NCBI RefSeq assembly: GCF_051020765.1
Contig: NC_134943.1
Location: forward strand, 1,674,001-1,738,000
Length of the DNA stretch: 64,000 nt
Origin: Lasioglossum baleicum
Taxonomy: Eukaryota; Arthropoda; Insecta; Hymenoptera; Halictidae
Direction of reading: 5' to 3'
A program made the translations under genes and the position numbers. The notes beneath the pieces are model-generated. The model saw only the letters and a program-made list of their open reading frames with translations. It ran no database searches and was not told the origin of the DNA. Below, piece by piece: positions 32,402 through 42,747 of this stretch (the first letter of the stretch is position 1; each line of letters starts with the position of its first letter).

Positions 32402-35140
32402 TTTTTAATTTCACAGTGTTGTAGCTGGTGTCAAGACAAGTTCAATGATGTGGTACACTGTGACTTTCAGTAAATGAACCCATAAGCTTCACAACTTGAT
32501 ATGCTCATTTGTTTCGTTTAAAAATATCCCAACCTCATATCTTCTTCCGACAGTCCAAATAGGAAGAGCTTTTAAGATTTGGATCTTTTCGCCACAGCAA
32601 TCTCTCGTTTCTTGGATTTAAAATTTGCTTGCATTTATATGTATAAACGTAGGTGGATGGCGAGTGGAAGTCGGAGGTTAGTCGTTAAGCCTTAGCTCCA
32701 GATTAGTGTCGGCAAAACCGAAACTTTAAACGAGATTGTTTCTTGTCTTAAACCCTCCTAAACCTTCCATTTAAATCCACTAATTGAAGACCGGTCGAAA
32801 CAGCGCGGATTCTTACTGCGCCATGATAATTTGACGAGGACAGGGTGGACAGGGAAAATGTTCCTCGTTCTTTCCTTCCTTGATAAATGAGTCGATAATA
32901 CGACTCAGTTAGTAACAGAGGAAGACGACACAAAGTAATTTAATTCGTTCGACATTTCCCATACGCATTACCAGAGTGCAGTTTACGAAATGTAATGTTC
33001 CTTTCATTTTAACACCTCACCTACCATCATTTTTCTAATAATCTTTTGAAATTTTAATTTTTAATTGTCTAATAATCACTACAAAGTTCGTTAAGCGTTA
33101 TAGTTATGTATGCTATATAAACCAAACTAGGTTTATGGCATCGATAAATAAATAATTAATTAACAAGTTCGTTAATATAAGCTTTAAATGCATAATAAGT
33201 GCATGAAATCTTGTCTAGTTATAAGGGATGTTCTGGAAGTTATACATACTAATTGGTTAAGAAGTTAAAGTAGCTTTTTTAACAATATTTGTTGGAATGA
33301 GTCAGTGGAAATGTGTTAACTATAACGTTGTTAACGAGTGATTAGAAGCAACTAAATAAAACTTTTACGAGAATCACTCGAAATCAATGTACTAATCGCT
33401 CTAGAAGAGTGGAAAAGGTCACTCTTCCGGACTTGGAAACTACATTTTCCGGAGATTTGGCCAGCGAGTGTTGTTCATACCCCAAGTTTAATTGATCTAA
33501 TTAGTAGCTGGGGTAAGGAATGCCGTGAGGAGGAACAATGAATACAGTAAACGGCCCCTCCAAAATGGTAGTATTCGTCGCCAGCCGCAAGTTCCATACG
33601 CTGGGTTTGAATGTACCCAGATTAAACGAGCGACCATCGGTCGAATCGTTCGATCTGCTTGTCCAGTCCAGATCCGAAACAACCGTAACGCTTAGTCATG
33701 CTCGACGTTCCCAGGCGTGGAACGCTTCAAGCAGTGTAGCCACCGAGATTTCTATGTATACACCGTGTGTAAGAGTACCTCTGTAGTGGTACGTACCTGT
33801 TAAACTTTTCATTCGCGTAACGACTTATATATGTGACCACAAAGGCTCGCTAAGAATATCTGATTCATTGTTCACCCCTCGCCCACCTTTCTCATCGTAA
33901 GGACAATAGGAAAGAAATCCTCATATGGTGTTTTCGCATCGTCATAGGAAGACCCAAACGAACACTAGTTTCGTGCGTTATGTTATTTTAATCTAAAATC
34001 AGGGATTGACTGAATTTATCTATAATAGTTTACTGAATCAAATATCTGTTCTTCTGGAATACATAACAAAAGAATTACCCATAACAACTTCTTTAAAAAA
34101 TGTTTTCAATGAACAGATATTTTAGCAGGTATACTCCATGGAAATAGTATGCAAATCATACTCTGTTATGGAATAAATAGAATACAATATAAATAAACAT
34201 TTTTGACACAGACAGCGAACATCGCGTATATTAGTCGCATATTTTGCATTTGTTACAATCCATGTTACCGCAAAATAAAATATAATGCAACAAATAGCTA
34301 ATTTTCCTGTGAGCAATTGAAATTGTAAAAGCAGGAGCCGTATAAAACTTTATTTTGTACGCTTGTATGCTTTTTATGTGTTCGCATACGGTATGCATAT
34401 TAACATAAATAGTTTGATTTGTAGGAACCGGTTACTCGTTTCTGTTGACACAGCAATAATGGAAACGTGCTCTTGTTAACGCGGTCAAGTCTGGAACTCT
34501 GAAATCGTTTCTACTGAATTGAACTGGTTCTTCCAATTTAGAGCACTTTTTAGCACGTTCGATTACGGTGACAAGCTTGTCGGATGTTTCCAGTGAGCAT
34601 CGTCGTGGCACGAGTGAATTAGACTAATTTTTCTAATTAATTGGACCGAACGATAGGACATGCGTGTAAACAATGGAATGTAGAAAAAGAGAATTGACCA
34701 GTTTTGGTGAATGTTCAAAATTTCCAAATTATGCAGTGCCTTCTTTAATTTTCATCACAGAAATGATCTGTTTCGTCATAGATTTGGACGTGCGTGAATG
34801 GCTTGTCGGCACATTAAATAAAAAATTGCAGCTTTGATATTTTCAAGTGCCGATAAAAAAATTACCACGAAAGAGTTATTCTGTCGTTTCGAAACCAGTA
34901 TTTCCTTGTTTCTTTGGGAAAGCTGTACTTTCTCGGTCTTTTTTACTAAAATTTTGAAAATTAGGGCCTTTGCGCTTTGGTGAGAAGAAATTAACCGATC
35001 GAGCAGAAATTTGTTCAACGTTTTATTGGGCCAGATAGGCACCTGTTCCGCACTGTCAGGATTTTTTGGTCATCGAAAAAGGTGGCTCCATCCTACAGTA
35101 GATGCAACTTTCTCCTCGAATAATGAGCACACATTGATTC
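32402..35140. other. Non-coding stretch
   Basis: No supported gene, array or paired transposon ends. An octamer ATGCAAAT occurs at 34149-34156. Open frames of 60-88 codons lack domains and overlap frames on the other strand. Confidence 0.4.
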
Positions 35141-35510
35141 ACAGGTCAGTCGGGTGGATTGTATCGCGAAAATGCGGGAGATCAGTCGAAATTAAGAGGC
35201 GGAAGGAAAAACAAGGCAATGTTAAGGGGGAGCGGAAATAGCGGGGACGTTCGAGGACTGTCCGAGGGATCGCGCGATAGCGGAGGAGGCAGAGAAGAGA
35301 GGGAGGACAACCACAGCGACGTGCCGGAAGCGAGCAGGTGACTGGTAGTTCCGCTCCATCGAGCGCTGTTCCGCGCCACGGCCACTCAGGATCGGCTCCG
35401 TTTCGTATACTCCTCGGCCGCGCTGACTACCTTCGAATTCGCATCACACGCGGCTAACTTTTCGATGGTTCAGCTTCCTCAAACACCCCTCTGTGGCATT
35501 TGTTTCTGCC
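35140..35510 (+). promoter_or_regulatory. CpG-rich block, candidate promoter / 5' UTR
   Basis: A compact GC- and CpG-rich segment between AT-rich DNA, lying directly upstream of the candidate exon at 35511. It is purine-rich to about 35335 and then mixed, including CCACTCAGGATCGGC. No TATA box or clear initiator is evident. The call rests on composition and on position before the candidate exon; it could equally be an enhancer-like CpG block like others in the window. Confidence 0.25.
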
Positions 35511-35588
35511 ATGAACATCATTTTTCAGCTGGCCCAGAAATGGCGCAGATGCACGGACGCGACCGATCATCGTGTAATGACCCAGCAC
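35511..35588 (+). CDS. Candidate short exon with splice donor (product unknown)
   Basis: ATG at 35511 opens a 26-codon frame, beginning MNIIFQLAQKWRRC and ending HRVMTQH, that runs in phase 0 into a strong donor CAC|GTAAGT at 35589. The intronic side then gives an in-frame TAA within three codons. Alternatively TTTTTCAG at 35521-35528 could be an acceptor, making 35529-35588 a 60-bp internal exon in the same frame. I do not recognise the peptide, and a second frame is also open through the segment. Supporting points are the donor quality, the GC-rich upstream block and non-repetitive codons; no downstream exon could be paired. Confidence 0.25.
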
Positions 35589-35597
35589 GTAAGTTAA
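35589..35597 (+). promoter_or_regulatory. Candidate 5' splice donor GTAAGTTAA
   Basis: Matches the metazoan donor consensus GTRAGT exactly, directly after the candidate exon. Confidence 0.3.
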
Positions 35598-35755
35598 CTA
35601 CTTGCGCAACGATTTAATTCCGATTTTGCGGACCGAAACATGTTCGGATAAAATAAGGTATACGACAATGATGTCTGTAAATTTTTGTTGTTTGCGAGTT
35701 GACAATTATTATTGGAATCTCGTATGTCCTTAACAAAAAAAAGTGTACTATTGTA

Positions 35756-35763
35756 CTATGTCA
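35756..35763. repeat. 8-bp target-site duplication CTATGTCA (left)
   Basis: Perfect copy of 36232-36239, immediately outside the left end of the hAT element. Confidence 0.9.
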
Positions 35764-36231
35764 CAGAGTTGAGCAAAAATTTAATCAACGATTGACGAAT
35801 AAATTTCTACTTCAATTGTTCATCGCAATTAACAATTAAATTCCTATTTTAGCCGTTAATTGCGGTTAACGATTACACTGTAATCGTCAATCGGATAATT
35901 GATTAATGATTAACTGCTGAAATTTCGAAATGAAATACGGAATCAAAACTGTATGCATACTGAAAGAAATATAAACTGAGTTTTTGTTGAGATATATTTT
36001 TGTCAATTCTCCATCTCCGCTCTCTGTGTGTCTCTCTCTCTCCCTCCTCATTACAATTTTGGGATAGACCGTGTGGCGATTAACTTCAACAATTGATTAA
36101 ATCAGTCTCCGATTTTTCGATGATTTCCTTTTTTAATCCACGATTGACGATTAACTTCATCAATCGATTGGATCGTACACATTAATCAATCGATCTTGAT
36201 TAAAATTTTAATTGATTAATGCCCAACTCTG
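35764..36231. mobile_element. hAT non-autonomous element (468 bp)
   Basis: The left end is CAGAGTTGAGCA and the right end, reverse-complemented, is CAGAGTTGGGCA, flanked by perfect 8-bp CTATGTCA duplications. CAG-R-G-type termini with 8-bp duplications are diagnostic of hAT. Both subterminal regions are packed with TTAATC/GATTAA and CGATTAA motifs in both orientations, as is usual for hAT transposase-binding DNA. The middle holds a TCTGTGTGTCTCTC run (36020-36048). There is no transposase frame. The intact duplication suggests a fairly recent insertion compared with the family A and B repeats. Confidence 0.93.
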
Positions 36232-36239
36232 CTATGTCA
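36232..36239. repeat. 8-bp target-site duplication CTATGTCA (right)
   Basis: Identical to 35756-35763. Confidence 0.9.
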
Positions 36240-37905
36240 TAGTCGATAAAAGAATAGACTCCTCTCAGGTGAAAATTACCTTATTTTTTGTTTCTACATA
36301 CTGTCAAATTACCTGTTGGAATTGATATATTTCTCCAAAATATAAATTTACAGCTGATCAAAATTGTCGAATTTTAGTATGAAATTGAAGTATACGTGCA
36401 AAATATGCCTCTGGATATTCTGTTAGCATTTTTTGGAATTGTACGAGGATCAATTTTGATATGCGGTGTAAAATGTACATACACAAATAGCATATTCAGT
36501 GTAGTGTATTTTTGTATTTACGCGATCCCTAAGGCAACGATAGAAATGGGGACATGTGGTAGAGGCGAATCGTAACGATCAAGTAGCCCCCTCCAGGAGT
36601 GATTAAATTGTAGTCAGATCAAAGATCACTGTAACCTGTTCAGCATGATGCATTGAGGACTCTTATTGCTTTAGTGAACTATTGGGACGCGTTACAGACG
36701 AGTTTATGGTTGACTTTTCATCTACTAAAGCTCTTTGGTAGAAGACAATTAACACGTTCGCTGACAGTGTTTGACATTTGCCACAATTATAACTTAAATT
36801 AATTCAGACAATTAATTAGTAAAATTATGTAGCTCTAAAAACAATTTTCGAAATAACGACTGTACTAAATTTCTCCGACAGTAAGTTCAATATAATCACA
36901 AAATTGAAGAAATTATTGTGATGAATATAATATTTCATGAAAAAATATAGATTTGATAAATCAAATCAATATAATTACAAAGTTTTATAATACAATAAAA
37001 TAAATATAATTCTTATAAAGTTTTATAAGAGTACGTGACTTGGTGTAAAATGAATTTACGACAGAGTTAATAGATTGGGCAATACTAATGTACAATTAAT
37101 TGTTCATTAAAATAAAAGTAATAGCAATTTTCAAACAATAATTGTTATTTAATGAAAATTAAATTAATGAAGTGAAATATATGAGCTGTGTGACGTCTCA
37201 CTAGAAAGAAACCGTAATGCCAACCGTCTACATCTTGAATAAACCAAGTTAGTTGCTTTATAAACACATCAATCATATTTCGACCAACAAAACCCGTACC
37301 TTGCAATTTGTCAAATTTTTCAAACAATACTCATGTTACCTTAGAACGCTGTCAATTTTTTCCAAGATGATAACATCATGATTAAACTGCGGACCTTAAT
37401 GCAGTTATAGCATGTGCATTTGTGGAACAGCTGCACATATATCAATAAAGCTAGCAAGCATTTTTACTTTTCTTTTATCATTAGTCTGCGTGCAATGCAT
37501 GTAGACATATTTTAGTTTGCATAAACATCAACACAATAAAAATTTCTCATCTAACTGATCGAATAAGACCTATCAAAATGACCTAATTCAAATTTTTCAT
37601 TTACGATTATTATTGAGATTTAAAAGATGCATTTATAGGGAATTTGTTTAATAAATTATTGCTTTTGACACATATCGTGATACAAATCTTTCTAAATCTG
37701 AATAAACACATTCGTGATGTTTTTATAAATCGAAGTAATGTCACACAGTCAATTTTAGTAAGCTGTAGATCTATTGTTAATTTTAATAAGTCAAAGAGAG
37801 TATATTATAATAATATTTATGAATTTTTTGGATCTTCCCACAGTGTTAAATTTCACGTATTCATTTTTTCCATATAAATACATAAAACAATCCGCAGTTT
37901 TATTA
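36240..37905. other. AT-rich non-coding stretch
   Basis: No supported gene. TTAACACGTTCGCTGACAG at 36751 resembles a TTAA-type transposon end without a clear partner. Family B traces lie at about 37379-37412 (reverse) and 37840-37905 (forward). Confidence 0.4.
37840..37905 (+). repeat. Dispersed repeat family B, 3' piece
   Basis: CTTCCCACAGTG, TCACGTATTCATTTTTTCC, ATATAAATACATAAAACAAT and CCGCAGTTTTATTAATA in family order. Confidence 0.5.
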
Positions 37906-38755
37906 ATAGAAATAAATTTTCTCTTACTCTATTTGCTATAAGATACCGCATAAAAAAGGGGGATTCAACTAGAAATCAGTAGTTTAATTACGACGTTAAT
38001 TATTCGTCTGTATCAATGGCCGAAGGACTTTTTTCGAAAAAGGGCTATTTTCGCTCGATTCACCGACGTCTAACAGACTATCAGGAGACGTAACGATCGA
38101 TAAACGATCGAGACGCGTTACGGGGATTCCCACAGTCACCCCATGACCCACGATCGTCCCGCGTTTCTCGAGTCGATCGGTCGATTCGCGCAATCGGGGC
38201 CGCCCTCCCTACTCTAAGACAGGTCGTCGGTCCGATAATTGGCCCATTCGCTAATTTCCAAATGCTCTGTCATGGATACGACAACGACAAGGAGGAAAGC
38301 AATGGGGGTATGGTGGGTGAATGAGGGGGGATCAGGATAGATGACGAAGACAGAGCTATACCCGGTACGCTTTGCGCCGCATTAGGTCGAATAGAGAGAT
38401 CCGAGAATGCTACAAGCAGACGTGTATATCGCAAACGAGTGATTTGCATCAAATTGATCCGTTAAGTCAACAAGACCAGTTATACGTTCGAGGTGTATTC
38501 CTCTCGTGCTGGTACCACGGATCCCGTCTCACCGAACGGCCCGACGTTGACTCGTTGCGCAACCTGGACTGACCCCCAATGGAACGATTTGCTCCGCAAC
38601 CGATCCTTTCTACCACGAAACTGCGAAAGATGATTGATGTGGGAGCGGTCTACGGCGATCCGATTCGTTTCGTTTTGTTTCTTGCACCGACACGCCAAAG
38701 AGCAGCTCCCCGTCCGACGTCCTTGTTGCGCACCCAAACCGACATCGCTCCCGAA
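37906..38755. other. Non-coding, partly GC-rich block
   Basis: CpG-rich unique sequence 38020-38250 and 38470-38755. Overlapping 60-133 codon frames on both strands have no recognisable domains. No gene called. Confidence 0.35.
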
Positions 38756-38760
38756 CCGCA

Positions 38761-38881
38761 TACAGTAGGAAAAATGCCCAATCTAGCTGGAAAAAAGTCT
38801 CGTGGAAGAATTTATAGTATCTTTTCATTTCATAAGAAAAATAGCTTTTGTCCGGCTGGATTGGGCATTCTTCCCACTGTG
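38761..38881. mobile_element. Transib-like mini-element (121 bp)
   Basis: Inverted ends of 30 bp match at 25 positions. The left is TACAGTAGGAAAAATGCCCA then ATCTAGCTGG; the right (reverse-complemented) is CACAGTGGGAAGAATGCCCA then ATCCAGCCGG. The flanking pentamers are CCGCA (38756-38760) and CCACA (38882-38886), four of five identical. The CACAGTG start and possible 5-bp duplication fit Transib, as at 1022-1518, although the internal TIR sequences of the two elements differ. Only about 60 bp separate the ends, so it would fold into a strong hairpin. Inference as to superfamily. Confidence 0.5.
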
Positions 38882-38889
38882 CCACAGTG
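38875..38889. repeat. Head-to-head CACTGTG-C-CACAGTG
   Basis: The right end of the mini-element (CACTGTG, 38875-38881) is separated by one C from another CACAGTG (38883-38889). Within CCACTGTGCCACAGTGG this makes a 17-bp perfect palindrome. The second heptamer continues GCCCACCAAAG; its own partner end was not found. Confidence 0.8.
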
Positions 38890-40098
38890 GCCCACCAAAG
38901 TAATCGAACCCCCCTTAAATAAATCAATTAAATCAAAATATAACTTCTACAATTACACTATACGACTTGACTTTTTTTAGCAATTAGAAGCAGTTTTAAA
39001 AAGATTTTAAAAGAATTGAAATTAGTAAGAACTACGGTAAGAGACAATAAAATGAACCAATAAAAAAGACGTTTTTTAAAACTTCTATCTGAGCTCTGAT
39101 ACACATGCTGAAAGTTCAAATTCAACAAAATTAAAGTTAAAATATCTGTTGAAGTAAGCATTTGTGACACATATAGGTTGATACTTTTCATAGAGAGTGA
39201 CGAGCTGCATCGAACATGCATAGAAAAATATATGTTTCTATTTTTAAAAAGTAAGGTGACCTTGAAACCTTTGAAACTCTTTCACCTACAAGAGAACTGT
39301 TACTGCCATATTGTAATCATCTTTTATGTGCTGAGATACTTTTGTTAATAAAGTTTTTTTCATATTTTCAAAATAATGATGTGCTAATGGACCAGCTTGT
39401 ATATAAGAACGTACCAAATAAGAAAATATAAACGCTCTGCAATCCATTAGACGGATAAATAATAATATGCAATGTTTTTTGTCTAAATAAAGTGACTTTT
39501 CATCATTGACACACGACGATTGATTAAACTCCATAAAAGAAAGTATCGATTCACATAAATCCAAGACACAGCTTTATAAAAAGCGATTACACGAAGACTA
39601 GTTAAAAGTTCGCAATCGCTACAATTTTTCATTGCAGCCAGGAGGTATACACGTAACAAAAACTTTACGATGAAGATACATATGTATGTCTGGCGCAGTA
39701 AAGCATCGGTACAGTGAACCACTAGGAAGCGTTACATCGAGGAAGGTAATTTTCGTTTGGTAAAAAAAGGGAAGCGGTTCTATTAAAAGTCACACGGTGG
39801 TTCCAATATACTGGTAGGACGGTTAAACGGCCGAGAAAATAGAGATTTACGAAGGATAAGTTATTCGCTTCGGATGTACGCGGCCAAGCAAGAGGTATCT
39901 GCCATTCGGTTTATGGGTGAACGATTATGTATGTAGAATGAATAAATCACGAGTACCAGGTAACAGAGCTACTACGTTTGCGCATACCTCCTGTCTGCCG
40001 GAAAGAGGGAAGCATTCCTCGTCATTTTACTGGGGCATACGCGTGGAAACACGGTCTCGATGTTCGAGCTGTGGTAAAGGAATCTGGAGGCTGTATAG
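38890..40098. other. AT-rich non-coding stretch
   Basis: No supported gene or paired transposon ends. Short frames of 60-92 codons lack domains. Confidence 0.4.
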
Positions 40099-40100
40099 TA

Positions 40101-40606
40101 TTGGGTGAGTGCAAAAGTTCGTGCTTGATTTTTAGAGGTGGCGCAAACCTCATGGCAATTCGGCACAGATGTTTGTTTTAGAGGAAGATAGTACCGACAC
40201 GAGACCGCCAGACGTCTTGAATGACCTTGAATAGTTATAATCCCTGAATTCATAATGAAAAGGACATTTAAAGAGAATGAAGGTGACCTTGATATTTTTA
40301 TGGCAACTTTGTTCTTAAGACAATTAACCCTTTCGGTCACGAATTATCTTTTTGCAATGCGAAGACAACGTTTACAAAGAATGAAATTTAGCGAATTTAG
40401 ATACACCAAGCATGTATTTCGTATGTCCTCATATGAGGACGCCATGGCCAAAAGGGTTAACGTAATACCTTCAAAAACAACAAAGATATTTGGGGTACTA
40501 ACGGCAGGTGACTCACCCTGTATAGTCGATTAAAAATTGTTCACTTTAAATTGTTAGCGCTTGTGTTTCACGTTCAAGTCGGACACGGACTTTTGCACTC
40601 ACCCAA
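40101..40606. mobile_element. Mariner element remnant (506 bp) carrying a nested TTAA element
   Basis: The left terminus TTGGGTGAGTGCAAAAGTTC and the right terminus (reverse-complemented) TTGGGTGAGTGCAAAAGTCC differ at a single position over about 23 bp. TA lies outside both ends (40099-40100 and 40607-40608). The interior holds no recognisable transposase. Removing the nested 137-bp element at 40324-40460 leaves about 370 bp of mariner. This terminus differs from those at 20693 and 31878, so three mariner lineages are represented in the window. Confidence 0.88.
40324..40460. mobile_element. TTAA-bounded MITE (137 bp) nested in mariner
   Basis: The left end is TTAACCCTTTCGGTCACG; the right end in reverse is TTAACCCTTTTGGCCATGG. 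Both have TTAA at the border and TTAACCC-type termini typical of piggyBac-like elements. A perfect 16-bp palindrome GTCCTCATATGAGGAC lies inside the right end (40425-40440). It has no coding capacity. Its position within 40101-40606 shows it inserted after the mariner. Confidence 0.75.
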
Positions 40607-42324
40607 TATACAGCACGTGTAACGAGGAATTCGCTCTCACCCCTTCGGGTTTCGCGTTCGCAATACGCGTTGCGCAGTCGATCAAGAAGCCCGGTAGCAG
40701 ATCGTAAAATTCACCGAGTTTACTTCCTACATCGATGCGTGTCTTCGGCTCTTTACGGTCTACACCTTTTGTACCCGGGCACACGGTTTACTTTCACGGA
40801 TCAAGGAGAACCTGTCGATCCCTCCGCCGGGTGATCCATTGTATTATCCCAATTGAGCTGATATTTTCGCGTCATCCATGAAGCCAGAGGGACTGGGAAT
40901 CGGATCAGGCTGTGCCGCAACTTGTGCAAATCAGTTCCACGTATCGGATGTCGATCGATTTTCGTTGATCTTTCACGACAGCTATCGCTTTAGCTCGATG
41001 CGCCGTTGGACCCCACTTTCAGAGGCTATTCTGGTCTAGGACACGATGTTTTAACCTAACTTTAAGGAATTTTTACGGGGATCAAAGTAGGTGTTTCGTT
41101 TTTAAAGAATTTGTATGTTTTTCTATGCTGATTATTTATAAGAGTGGCATCAACAAGGAGAATCTCAAACGCGTTTCCACTACATTTTAAACATTTAGCA
41201 CAACGCTTTTCAATTGTTTTCATAACCGGATTAAGTCCAAATGCGTCTGGGAAAATTAATATAATTCTGTTTAGGTAATATAAAATAATAATCTAGTTTT
41301 TTATTTAAAATGAGGATATACTATATCCAATACCATGTTAAGGTAATTAACGATTGAATAGTGACATTTTTATTTTCAAACTAACTCGGGCTATAAAATT
41401 CGAGAAAAAATCATTTTGACTAAATTGTAATACCTGCTGCAGCAACAGGTGTACTGATGGTACTAGTTCTGGAAGATATAATCGATCGAGTGCATCGTGG
41501 AATGAGACTAAATTTGAAAAACACAGTTATCGGAAAAACGCCTGAAAATGATTTCTACTGTCATATTAAAATTGCCCTATTATTTGTCAATTACCATTTT
41601 AATTGTTATTTTTTATAGTAATATGATGAATATTAATTTTATGTGTAAAAGCAGGCAGGAGATTAAAATGTTTTCTAATATTCTACCCCTGTTTGTGATG
41701 TCAAGTGTATACAAGTTGATGTCGAATCGAAAACAGAACAAATATCGCCGATTACACGTTCAAAACACTGCAGTAGTTTTGTATCGATGGCGATGGAAAG
41801 TTTCGTAACACTTTGACGGCAGACATTTACGATCTTACGTGAGAAGTTTTACGAGCGGGAAAGGAAAATGAAGAACCGTCGATCTTCGGCTTTATAGATC
41901 GAGCTTTATACACTGCACTTACTTAAAACTAACTTATCGTCGTCTTATTCAAAACATTTGCGGAGCAAAATGAATAATTTATTATACATACTCCCGATAT
42001 TTTATAATGCTTCGTGCCATATTTACGATATTTTTTATACACAACATTTTGCTTTTACTGTTTGCGTATTCTACATGATTTAGTTATCCAAAAAATATCG
42101 GATGATAATATTTCAGGATGCAATAAATGGCCAAAAACATTTAGGCGACACTAAACTTTGACCAGGTTTACAAATTGAATTTTTATAGCATTTATAGAAT
42201 GCAAAATGGTTAGTCTAACACACCTACTATGATAAACTTTCTAGGTTTAATTTTATTAATTAAAATATTTTTATTTTGTGAGAATTTTTGGAGTTATTAT
42301 GACTAAACTTTTTAACGGAAACTA
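40607..42324. other. Non-coding stretch
   Basis: GC-moderate to about 41040, then AT-rich. No gene, array or paired ends recognised. Confidence 0.4.
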
Positions 42325-42326
42325 TA

Positions 42327-42745
42327 CAGGGTGGACAACGTTTCTAATGTTTCCCTTACAAACCCATTTTAATAAATGTTCTAAAAACTATTAAAATATA
42401 AATCCAAAGTAACTTCTATGAAATTTTTGTTATGCAGATTTTTATTTTCTGTTTTCTGAAATATCGTGCGTTTTGTTTGACGCCTTGCTTGCGAGAAAAT
42501 TGAGTTTGAAGATTCGAATACGCATGCTACAAGATAGGACTCGAGTGATGCGTCTGTTCATGGTCGACCGGTTCTACTTCCCGCGAATACTAGAGAACGC
42601 TAACCCGACGAGATCTTCGGACTCATTTTTACCACGTTTTTTTCTCGAAAACAGAGCGTCAAACAAAAACATTTTATTCCTGTTCTTCAATTTGTTTTTA
42701 GAATCACTACCCAGCCGAATTTACCGCTATTTGGGAAACACTCTG
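42327..42745. mobile_element. TA-flanked element with CAGGGTG-type ends (419 bp)
   Basis: The left end is CAGGGTGGACAAC and the right end in reverse is CAGAGTGTTTCCC, with TA outside each (42325-42326, 42746-42747). The ends match well only over about 8 bases (CAGRGTG), so the boundaries are moderately supported. A diverged relative of its centre (GCGTCTG-TCATG, TTCTACTTC, TTTTCTCGA-AACGAAGA) is at about 53360-53540, showing that it is a dispersed family. A 95-codon frame (42473-42760) spans most of it and runs out of the element, with no transposase motif. Tc1/mariner-like by TA and end type (inference). Confidence 0.55.
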
Positions 42746-42747
42746 TA

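Noticed and set aside
36751..37070. Possible TTAA element starting TTAACACGTTCGCTGACAG
   Set aside because: The best candidate right end (TTAACTCTGTCG in reverse) matches at only a few bases, so the element cannot be delimited.
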